Assembly: GCA_945492685.1 (NCBI GenBank)
Contig: CALYUZ010000084.1
Span: 1-5,027, forward strand
Length of the DNA: 5,027 nucleotides
DNA from: an uncultured Methanomassiliicoccaceae archaeon
GTDB lineage: Archaea > Thermoplasmatota > Thermoplasmata > Methanomassiliicoccales > Methanomethylophilaceae
Direction of reading: 5' to 3'
Positions 1 to 5,027 of this stretch are shown here, piece by piece (within the stretch, counting starts at the first letter, position 1; every line of letters begins with the position of its first letter). Both the position numbers and the translations under genes were made by a program. Below the pieces are notes generated by a model. It saw only the letters and a list, made by a program, of their open reading frames with translations. It had not been told where the DNA came from and searched no databases.

Positions 1-1702
1 AGAATCCCTCGGAGGAGTACTGCATCCTCTCGTCGAGGGTGCCTCCGCATCCCCAGGTCTCATAGATCTCCGTCCTCTTGTGGGTGAGTCTGAGCATCAG
101 GAAGATGACCAGAACGCATCCGGCCAGGAGTATGCCCAATGTGAGGGGCATCAGGGTCCCGGACATGCCGTCGCGGTAGGCCATGTCGGTACCCAGGAGA
201 TATGATATCCCGGTGTTCATGGAGTCCATCAGCGGGATGGACAGTATCCCCATGCCCACGCACATCGCTGCGAGGCAGATCAGGGGGAGGATCGATCCTT
301 TCCTCATGGGCCTGGGCTTGGCCGCACCCTCGGAACGGGGGCGTCCCAGGAAGATGAACCCGTAGAGTCTGGCGTAGGATGTTGCGACGATCATACCGCA
401 GACACCCATCATCGCCACGAGCAGGGGCATGGCCACACGCATGGTGCTGTCGACCGCATCGGTTCCCAGGAGGGTCTGGAGCATCAGCCACTCGCTGACG
501 AACCCGTTCATAGGGGGTATGGCAGCGAGGGACATGACACCGATCAATGCCACCGCGGACAATGCCGGCAACACGCATGCTATCCCTCCGAACCTGTCGA
601 TCTTCCTCTCGCCGGTCACATCCTCGATGGAGTCCACGGTGAGCATCATGAGCGATTTGAACACGCCGTGGTTCAGTGTGTGCAGGAGTGCCGCGATCAG
701 GACCAGGGCCTGGAGATTGGGCAGATCGCCTGCGAAGATCATCGCCAACGAGAGGCACATGGTAACAAGGGCCATGTTCTCCATGCTGGAGTACGAGAGG
801 ATCCTCTTCGGTTCCGTTTGGATCATGGATTCCATGGCACCCCACATCGCCGTGACGGCGGAGAGGATGCACAGGACTATCCCCACGGTCACGAGGCTCT
901 CGTCCATGCCGATGTATGAGAACACCGCCTTGAACAGCATCAGGACGGCGGCGTTGGAGCACACGGTGGTGAGGAGCGCGGTTGTATGTGCGGGCGACTT
1001 CGCGTACATATCCGGCATCCACGCGTGGAACGGGACGGTTCCAAGTTTGGTTCCGAACGCTATGAACAGCAGGAACACAACTATCGAAGTGGTCGTCTGT
1101 CCCATGATGGATGCCACTCCGGTCCACTCGCTCATCACGTCGGTGCCGGAGACCACCCATAGGTAGGCGTACACGGCCATGAGCATCAGTCCGCCCACGT
1201 GGGTGATGGCGAAGAACCTCCATCTCGGGATGTCCTCGTCGGTCTCGCCCATCAGGAACGTGACCATGGAGACGATCTCCCATGCTATGAGCAGGAGTAT
1301 CACCGTATCCGCCATCATGCACAGCACGCATGACAGGAACAGGGCACATGAGAGTCCCATGTATCCGGGCCTGTATCCATGGCCGGAGTGGGACATGTGC
1401 GTCACCACCATCAGGAAGACAGCGGACGAGAACGTCACGAAGATGGCCGTGAGCTCATCCACCCTGATGGAGTAGTCGCCTAGCATCGAGCCCAGGGGGA
1501 ACGTCGCCGTGAAGTCCGGAACCATATACCAGACAAGGTAGCATAGCACTCCCGCGAGGCACGATATCCCGCACAATATGTTGGACAGCTTGCTTCCCCA
1601 TTCCCTGCGGGAGGCTCCCGCTATGATGCCCAGTGCTGCGGGCAGGAGTAGGACGAGCAAGTATGCCGTGATCAGAAAACCGTCATCCATACCCGCGAAC
1701 AT
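1..1702 (-). CDS. hyfB: Hydrogenase-4 component B-like proton-translocating membrane subunit (5' part; 3' end outside window)
   Basis: This is an integral membrane subunit of the NuoL/NuoM/MrpA antiporter superfamily, of the kind found in membrane-bound group 4 [NiFe] hydrogenase and formate hydrogenlyase complexes. Its expected role is ion translocation coupled to hydrogenase electron transfer. I translated 567 codons from the ATG at 1702; the frame runs open off the left edge. About 14-15 hydrophobic segments are visible. Family landmarks are WE at 141-142 (helix-5 Glu), a Lys at 219 in FGTKLGTVPFHAWMPD, Lys258, PKRILSYSS at 298-306, the His/Lys helix with H341, H345 and K349, and PMNGFVSEW at 397-405 with E404. 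The end reads WGCGG at 550-554 and then MQYSSEGF, which resembles the HyfB/HycC C-terminal signature rather than NuoL. E. coli HycC has about 608 residues and HyfB about 672, so perhaps 40-100 residues are missing. An in-frame TAA at 1739-1741 makes the ATG at 1702 the first possible ATG start; the ATG at 1690 is the alternative. The SD is weak (GGAAG). The exact subfamily (Hyf, Hyc or other Mrp-like) is inferred. Confidence 0.87.
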   Translation of the reverse strand, partial: MFAGMDDGFLITAYLLVLLLPAALGIIAGASRREWGSKLSNILCGISCLAGVLCYLVWYMVPDFTATFPLGSMLGDYSIRVDELTAIFVTFSSAVFLMVVTHMSHSGHGYRPGYMGLSCALFLSCVLCMMADTVILLLIAWEIVSMVTFLMGETDEDIPRWRFFAITHVGGLMLMAVYAYLWVVSGTDVMSEWTGVASIMGQTTTSIVVFLLFIAFGTKLGTVPFHAWMPDMYAKSPAHTTALLTTVCSNAAVLMLFKAVFSYIGMDESLVTVGIVLCILSAVTAMWGAMESMIQTEPKRILSYSSMENMALVTMCLSLAMIFAGDLPNLQALVLIAALLHTLNHGVFKSLMMLTVDSIEDVTGERKIDRFGGIACVLPALSAVALIGVMSLAAIPPMNGFVSEWLMLQTLLGTDAVDSTMRVAMPLLVAMMGVCGMIVATSYARLYGFIFLGRPRSEGAAKPRPMRKGSILPLICLAAMCVGMGILSIPLMDSMNTGISYLLGTDMAYRDGMSGTLMPLTLGILLAGCVLVIFLMLRLTHKRTEIYETWGCGGTLDERMQYSSEGF

Positions 1703-1738
1703 CGGAATTGCACTTCCGACCGTCGCGTTACACAGATG

Positions 1739-1801
1739 TTACCTTAAACCTTGTGTTCTAAAAACTCCATAGAATCTGGATGTATCCTCCTGACAAAACA
1801 T
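1739..1801 (-). other. Possible 20-codon leader frame ahead of the hydrogenase gene
   Basis: ATG at 1801 opens MFCQEDTSRFYGVFRTQGLR and stops with TAA at 1739-1741. It shares the frame of the HyfB-like gene, whose ATG follows 36 nt after this stop. It begins about 6 nt after the RNA start predicted from the TATA element at 1831-1835, so it would be read as nearly leaderless. It has no SD of its own, and its codons (TTT, TGT, AGA, ACA, TTA) are unlike those of the flanking genes. Most likely it is not translated; it is listed because of its placement. Confidence 0.15.
1741..1750 (-). promoter_or_regulatory. Candidate proximal TATA-like box for the hydrogenase gene
   Basis: GGTTTAAGGT on the minus strand is the AT-rich element closest to the ATG at 1702. 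It would give a start near 1718 and a leader of about 16 nt. The match to a TATA box is poor (TTTAAG), so this is only an alternative to the element near 1833. Confidence 0.25.
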
Positions 1802-1805
1802 CGAT

Positions 1806-1824
1806 CATCAGAGGTTCCCTGATG
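1806..1824. repeat. Inverted repeat at the predicted transcription start of the hydrogenase gene
   Basis: CATCAG (1806-1811) and CTGATG (1819-1824) are perfect 6-bp arms, and G1813/C1817 also pairs inside. The repeat sits just downstream (minus strand) of the TATA-like element at 1831-1835. It could act as a DNA operator or as the 5' end of a structured leader. It is short, so chance remains possible. Confidence 0.35.
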
Positions 1825-1828
1825 GGTA

Positions 1829-1837
1829 CGTTATAGC
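1829..1837 (-). promoter_or_regulatory. Candidate distal TATA box for the hydrogenase gene
   Basis: The minus strand reads GCTATAACG. With archaeal spacing, RNA would start near 1807, giving a leader of about 105 nt before the ATG at 1702. An inverted repeat covers the predicted start region, as archaeal repressor sites often do. A weaker competing box lies at 1741-1750. Confidence 0.35.
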
Positions 1838-1982
1838 ATCTGGTGATATTGCGGAATCGTCCACAGGATGATGTGATCCGTTCCTTCTGGGATTGCCTCA
1901 GGCTGCTTCTCTCTTATCCGTCTGCAGCAGGTGTCCGTAAACCATGATGTGGTTCTTCCGGGACATGTGATAGAAGAGGGGT

Positions 1983-2007
1983 TCCCCGCCCCACGGAGGG
2001 ACGGGGA
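1983..2007 (-). terminator. GC-rich hairpin downstream of acnA, probable transcript end
   Basis: Read as minus-strand RNA, the arms pair over 10 positions (mostly C-G, one A-U, one G-U) around a 5-nt loop at 1993-1997. The hairpin begins 12 nt after the acnA stop codon. It is followed by a pyrimidine-rich stretch (CCCCTCTTCT) but not a clean T-run. It could end or protect the acnA mRNA; T-runs closer to hyfB (1760-1764, 1795-1798) are alternative archaeal-style stop sites. Confidence 0.5.
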
Positions 2008-2018
2008 TGTGAACGTGT

Positions 2019-4652
2019 TTACTCCGCCATCCTTCTCAGGACGTACTGGAGGATTCCGCCGTTGGCGATGTAGTCAACCTCGGCAGGCACATCCACCCTG
2101 CACAGGGTGTCGAACTCCAGCTTCTTGCCGTCCTTGTAGGCGGTGACCCTGACGGTGCACTTGGGCTCCAGGTCGGTGAGGTCGATGTCGAATGTCTCCG
2201 TTCCATCGAGCTGGAGGGTCTCGCAGTTCTGTCCGGGCATGAACTGCAGGGGAACGATCCCCATTCCCACGAGGTTGGACCTGTGGATCCTCTCGAAGGA
2301 TTCGGCGATGACCGCTTTGACTCCCAGGAGGAGGGGTCCCTTGGCGGCCCAGTCCCTGCTGCTTCCGGTTCCGTACTCCTTTCCGGCCAGGACGATCAGG
2401 GGGGTCATGTCCTCCTCGTATCTCTGGGAGGTCTCGAAGATGGTTCCCTCCTCGTTCTCGGGCAGGTACTTGGACCAGCTTCCCTCGGATCCGGGGACCA
2501 GCTGGTTCTTCAGCCTGACGTTGGCGAAGGTTCCGCGGACCATGATCTCGTGGTTGGCCCTGCGGGATCCGTAGGAGTTGAAGTCCTTGGGTGCGACTCC
2601 CTTGGAGATCAGGTACCTTCCCGCATCGGACTCCGCGGAGAATGCTCCGGCGGGGGAGATGTGGTCGGTGGTGATGGAATCGCCGAGCTTGGCGAGGCAT
2701 CTGGCCCTGGAGATGCTCCTGATCTCGGGCTCCTCGAAGATGTCGTCGAAGAACGGGGGGTTCCTGATGTATGTGGATGCCTCGTCCCATCCGAAGAGGG
2801 GTGAGTCCTCGCACTCGACGGCGTCCCATCTGGCGGATCCCTTGAAGATGTCCTTGTACTTCGAGATGAACGTTGCCCTGGTGACGTACTGCTCGGTGAG
2901 CTTCTGGATCTCCTCGTCGGAGGGCCAGATGTCCTTCAGGTAGATGTCCTTGCCATCCACGGTTGCTAGAGGCTCCCTGTCCATGTCGATGTCCACGCGT
3001 CCCGCGATGGCGAACGCCACGACGAGGGGAGGGGATGCCAGGTAGTTGGCCTTGACGAGGGGGTGGATCCTTCCCTCGAAGTTCCTGTTGCTGGATGCGA
3101 TCGCGGCAACGGCGAGGTCGTTGGCCTTGATGGAGTTGCTGACCTCGTCGGAGAGGGGTCCGCTGTTACCGATGCAGGTCATGCATCCGTATCCGCAGAC
3201 CTGGAATCCCAGCTTCTCCAGGTAGACCAGGAGTCCGGAGTTCCTGAGGTACTCGGTGACCACACGGGATCCGGGTGCGAGGGATGTCTTGACGTAGTCC
3301 TTCGGCTTCAGTCCCAGGTCGGCGGCCTTCTTGGCGACGAGTCCGGCTGCGATCATCACAGAGGGGTTGGCGGTGTTGGTACAGGATGTGATGGATGCGA
3401 TGACAAGGGATCCGTCTCCAAGCTGACCGGCGACGGGTTTCTTCTGCTCCTTGACACCGAGTGCGTCCAGGGTCTCCGCGAACTTCTCCTTCATCTCGGA
3501 GAGCAGGATCCTGTCCTGGGGTCTCTTGTGGCCTGCGAGGCAGGGCTCCACGGTGGAGAGGTCCAGTTCGAGGGTGTCGGTGTACTCGGGCTCGCCCTCG
3601 TACCACATGGTCTGTTCCCTCATGTACTTCTCGATGGTGTCGATGTGGGCCTCGTCCCTTCCGCTGAGCCTGAGGTACTCGATGGTCTTCTCGTCGACGG
3701 GGCAGTATCCCATGGTGGCACCGTACTCGGGTCCCATGTTGGCGATGGTGGCCCTGTCCGCGAGGCACAGGTTCTTGTATCCGGGTCCGAAGAACTCAAC
3801 GAACTTTCCGACGACACCCTTCTTCCTGAGCATCTGGACGACCGTGAGGACAAGGTCGGTGGCGGTGATGCCGGGCCTGAGCTTGTTGGTGAGCCTGAAT
3901 CCGATGACATCGGGGAGCTTCATGTAGCTGGGCTGTCCGACCATGACGGCCTCGGCCTCGATACCTCCGACACCCCATCCGACGACTCCGAGTCCGTCGA
4001 TCTGTGTGGTGTGGGAGTCGGTTCCGAAGCAGGAATCGGGGTATGCGATGGTCTGTCCGTCCTTCTCCTTCACGTGGACGAGGGGGGACAGGTACTCCAG
4101 GTTGACCTGGTGGCAGATTCCGTTCCCCGGGGGAACCGCACGGAAGTTCTTGAAGGACCTCTGGGCCCATTTGAAGAGGGCGTACCTCTCCTGGTTCCTC
4201 TCGAAGTCCAGCTTCTCGTTGAGTTCGAGGGCGTCGTCCCTTCCGGCGAAGTCGGTGTTGATGGAGTGGTCGATGACGAGGTCCACGGGGACCAGGGGGT
4301 TGATGAGCTCCGGGTCCTTGCCCATGGCCTGGACGGCGTTCCTCATGGATGCCAGGTCCGTGACCGCCGCTCCTCCGGTGAGGTCCTGCAGCAGGACCCT
4401 TGCGGGGATCCAGGGGATGTCGCGGTCGGTGTTCTCTTTGGGATTCCATGATGCGGCGGTGAGGACGTCCTCGTCGGTGATGATCCTGCCGTCCCTCTGC
4501 CTGAGCATGGATTCGACGATGACCTTGATCGAATAGGGCATCTTGGAGAGGTCTTTGATGATTCCCTTCTCCTCGAGCTCCCTGAGGCTGTAGACGGTGA
4601 TCTGACCCTCAGCGGTCTCGATGGTCCTGGTGCATTTTCCAACTTCTGTCAT
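2019..4652 (-). CDS. acnA: Aconitate hydratase, AcnA/IRP1 type (complete)
   Basis: This cytoplasmic [4Fe-4S] enzyme interconverts citrate and isocitrate via cis-aconitate in the TCA pathway. The protein has 877 residues, close to the usual ~890 of bacterial AcnA, and is complete with a TAA stop. The N-terminal aconitase domain spans roughly residues 60-550 and the C-terminal swivel domain roughly 650-800. Cluster ligands fit Cys424 (SCTNTANPS) and Cys490/Cys493 (GYGCMTCIGNSGPL). Substrate-site motifs are D128-H129 (VIDHS), D212-S213-H214 (DSHTTQIDGLG), GDSITTDHISPAGA at 657-670, SRRANHE at 696-702 and GTGSSRDW at 761-768, where Ser764 matches the catalytic serine position. No key residue is missing, so the enzyme should be active. 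The ATG at 4652 is preceded by AGGAG at a 7-nt spacing. Lysines are mostly AAG, with the few AAA codons I noticed near the 5' end; this strong bias suggests high expression. Moonlighting as an RNA-binding apo-protein is known for the family but is not shown here. Confidence 0.97.
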   Translation of the reverse strand: MTEVGKCTRTIETAEGQITVYSLRELEEKGIIKDLSKMPYSIKVIVESMLRQRDGRIITDEDVLTAASWNPKENTDRDIPWIPARVLLQDLTGGAAVTDLASMRNAVQAMGKDPELINPLVPVDLVIDHSINTDFAGRDDALELNEKLDFERNQERYALFKWAQRSFKNFRAVPPGNGICHQVNLEYLSPLVHVKEKDGQTIAYPDSCFGTDSHTTQIDGLGVVGWGVGGIEAEAVMVGQPSYMKLPDVIGFRLTNKLRPGITATDLVLTVVQMLRKKGVVGKFVEFFGPGYKNLCLADRATIANMGPEYGATMGYCPVDEKTIEYLRLSGRDEAHIDTIEKYMREQTMWYEGEPEYTDTLELDLSTVEPCLAGHKRPQDRILLSEMKEKFAETLDALGVKEQKKPVAGQLGDGSLVIASITSCTNTANPSVMIAAGLVAKKAADLGLKPKDYVKTSLAPGSRVVTEYLRNSGLLVYLEKLGFQVCGYGCMTCIGNSGPLSDEVSNSIKANDLAVAAIASSNRNFEGRIHPLVKANYLASPPLVVAFAIAGRVDIDMDREPLATVDGKDIYLKDIWPSDEEIQKLTEQYVTRATFISKYKDIFKGSARWDAVECEDSPLFGWDEASTYIRNPPFFDDIFEEPEIRSISRARCLAKLGDSITTDHISPAGAFSAESDAGRYLISKGVAPKDFNSYGSRRANHEIMVRGTFANVRLKNQLVPGSEGSWSKYLPENEEGTIFETSQRYEEDMTPLIVLAGKEYGTGSSRDWAAKGPLLLGVKAVIAESFERIHRSNLVGMGIVPLQFMPGQNCETLQLDGTETFDIDLTDLEPKCTVRVTAYKDGKKLEFDTLCRVDVPAEVDYIANGGILQYVLRRMAE

Positions 4653-4659
4653 GAAGCTT

Positions 4660-4664
4660 CTCCT
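4660..4664 (-). promoter_or_regulatory. Shine-Dalgarno site of acnA
   Basis: On the minus strand AGGAG lies 7 nt before the ATG at 4652, which is good spacing. It fixes the acnA start and shows that the mRNA is meant to carry at least a short leader. No competing in-frame start has a comparable site. Confidence 0.8.
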
Positions 4665-4673
4665 GCGACTTCG

Positions 4674-4690
4674 TATTATAGAATATTATA
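4674..4690 (-). promoter_or_regulatory. Tandem TATA-like boxes of the acnA promoter
   Basis: The minus strand reads TATAATA, TTC, TATAATA: two identical 7-bp AT boxes with a 10-bp period in otherwise GC-rich DNA. If a box centre sits about 27 bp before the start site (known archaeal spacing), the distal box (4684-4690) would start RNA near 4660, just before the ATG. The proximal box (4674-4680) would start it at about the ATG itself, giving a leaderless message. The start-site estimates are inference. Confidence 0.65.
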
Positions 4691-4744
4691 AGAAGATGGC
4701 GAGTCGGACCGATGGCCCGTTCGATGGGACCGTCCGGTCTTTCG

Positions 4745-4769
4745 GAAATGTCATCTCAGATGACGTTTC
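4745..4769. promoter_or_regulatory. 25-bp near-perfect palindrome upstream of acnA (candidate operator)
   Basis: The left arm GAAATGTCATCT and the right arm AGATGACGTTTC are reverse complements around a central C at 4757. Eleven of 12 pairs match; the exception is T4749/G4765. The site lies about 93 bp upstream of the acnA ATG and about 55 bp upstream of its TATA boxes. It has no T-tract after it and only a tiny loop, so a protein-binding site fits better than a terminator. The regulator is unknown. Confidence 0.55.
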
Positions 4770-4846
4770 GTGTGTTCCAGGTATGTTTCTATCTTGTCAT
4801 TCCGGTGTGTCAGGATGCATCGGATCGGAGGTCCAACAATGAGCCA

Positions 4847-4881
4847 TCTCCGGTGGTTTTCACATTGTGAACTCTCCGGTG
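4847..4881. repeat. Direct repeats flanking a perfect 13-bp palindrome
   Basis: Two copies of TCTCCGGTG (4847-4855 and 4873-4881, period 26 bp) bracket the perfect odd palindrome TTCACATTGTGAA at 4859-4871. A third, shorter copy, TCCGGTG, occurs at 4801-4807. The arrangement resembles a regulator-binding cluster, but each element is short and chance cannot be excluded. Confidence 0.4.
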
Positions 4882-4950
4882 ATGACAAAAACGACCGAGG
4901 AAAGAGAAGATCAGGACAGGACTCTCACAAAGATCCCCCTGGTCCTCGAT

Positions 4951-4975
4951 GTAGTTCGTCTTATAGTCGAACTAC
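4951..4975. promoter_or_regulatory. 25-bp imperfect palindrome with a TATA-like core (candidate operator/promoter)
   Basis: GTAGTTCG at 4951-4958 and CGAACTAC at 4968-4975 form perfect 8-bp arms centred on 4963. The inner C4960-T4961 pairs with A4965-G4966, so 10 of 12 pairs match. The core reads CTTATAG, which is TATA-like on the plus strand. A plus-strand promoter here would start RNA near 4990, just before the right edge of the window, and the site could then be the operator of a gene beginning there or beyond. No such gene can be confirmed. Confidence 0.45.
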
Positions 4976-5027
4976 TACGTTGAAAACCAATTACGGCCAC
5001 TGCAATGGTCGATTCGGTCTATTATAC

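Larger units (their letters stand above)
1703..2018. other. Intergenic region between acnA and the hydrogenase gene
   Basis: This 316-bp spacer contains the post-acnA hairpin, the perfect 9-bp palindrome GCCTCAGGC at 1895-1903, the TATA-like element and inverted repeat near 1806-1837, and a strong but apparently unused AGGAGG on the minus strand at 1786-1791. It also holds short T-runs on the minus strand at 1795-1798 and 1760-1764. No tRNA-like fold and no convincing gene were seen. Only very short frames exist, such as a 22-codon frame MSRKNHIMVYGHLLQTDKRE... starting near 1964 on the minus strand. Confidence 0.7.
4653..5027. other. Intergenic region upstream of acnA, palindrome-rich
   Basis: These 375 bp carry no convincing gene. 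Besides the acnA promoter they hold GACCG-TC-CGGTC at 4728-4739, the 25-bp palindromes centred on 4757 and 4963, the 13-bp palindrome centred on 4865 with flanking repeats, and a distant 7-bp pair TTGTCAT (4794-4800) / ATGACAA (4882-4888). Base composition is visibly more AT-rich and less biased than in the genes. The right end reads CTATTATAC, another TATA-like string. Confidence 0.7.
4839..5027 (+). other. Open frame with a good SD, coding status doubtful (runs off right edge)
   Basis: ATG at 4839 is preceded by GGAGGT with 7 nt between GGAGG and the start, and 63 codons stay open to the window end. The product begins MSHLRWFSHCELSGDDKNDR and is hydrophilic, rich in Ser, Arg and Asp, with no recognised domain or hydrophobic core. 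Only 25 of 63 codons end in G or C, far below the neighbouring genes by eye, and the frame overlaps several palindromes. I think it is probably non-coding, but a gene that starts here or near the ATG at 5005 and continues to the right cannot be excluded. Confidence 0.2.

Noticed and set aside
429..1166. 245-codon open frame on the plus strand
   Set aside because: It is antisense to the HyfB-like gene, and its Met/Ser/Thr-rich product shows no recognisable domain.
60..1349. 429-codon open frame on the minus strand
   Set aside because: It overlaps the HyfB-like gene in another frame. Its product is rich in Arg, His, Pro and Gly with no membrane helices or domain, while the overlapping frame has clear antiporter motifs.
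1744..1770. Tiny minus-strand frame MEFLEHKV behind AGGAGG
   Set aside because: The AGGAGG is about 15 nt from the ATG, too far for usual initiation, and eight codons are not distinguishable from chance.
1931..2146. 71-codon plus-strand frame across the acnA 3' end
   Set aside because: It covers the hairpin and runs antisense into acnA; the Pro/Arg/Cys-rich product looks like a chance frame.
2074..2829. 251-codon minus-strand frame inside acnA
   Set aside because: It is a shifted frame of acnA with Arg/Gly/Pro-rich composition; acnA itself has complete aconitase motifs here.
3063..4451. 462-codon open frame on the plus strand
   Set aside because: It is antisense to acnA. Its Val/Gly/Leu/Asp-rich, repetitive product is what the complement of a strongly codon-biased gene gives, and no family features are seen.
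4621..4842. 73-codon plus-strand frame across the acnA start
   Set aside because: It overlaps the acnA 5' end and promoter antiparallel to it, has no SD, and its product has no coherent domain.
4951..4975. Possible tRNA T-arm (TTCG/CGAA) at the right edge
   Set aside because: No acceptor stem, anticodon arm or GTTCGANTC loop context is present; the symmetry is that of a plain palindrome.

Overview
The window carries two protein genes, both on the minus strand, plus two non-coding stretches. It most likely comes from an archaeon. The evidence is TATA-box-like promoters at archaeal spacing, moderately high GC, and frequent AGG (Arg) and ATA (Ile) codons. A Thermoplasmata or Methanomassiliicoccales-like methanogen is my best guess. 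That lineage is inferred from style and not proven by any marker gene here.

Layout on the plus-strand coordinates: 1-1702 holds the 5' 567 codons of a hydrogenase-4 component B (HyfB/HycC, NuoL/MrpA-type) proton-pump membrane subunit. Its C-terminus lies beyond the left edge. 1703-2018 is a 316-bp spacer with a GC-rich hairpin just behind the upstream gene, a candidate promoter with an inverted repeat, and a possible 20-codon leader frame. 2019-4652 is a complete 877-residue aconitate hydratase of the AcnA/IRP1 type. 4653-5027 is its upstream region, rich in TATA elements and palindromes, with no convincing gene.

Transcription of both genes runs right to left. The long spacer, the hairpin after acnA and the separate promoter candidates suggest that acnA and the hydrogenase subunit are separate transcription units. 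acnA supplies citrate/isocitrate interconversion in the (possibly partial) TCA pathway. The HyfB-like protein would belong to a membrane-bound, ion-translocating group 4 hydrogenase or related complex whose other subunits probably lie to the left. I see no direct functional link between the two.

I found no transposon, CRISPR array, tRNA or rRNA, and no obviously new multi-gene system. The most interesting unexplained signals are two different 25-bp odd-centred palindromes upstream of acnA, a tandem pair of TATA-like boxes exactly 10 bp apart at the acnA promoter, and the structured leader of the hydrogenase gene.
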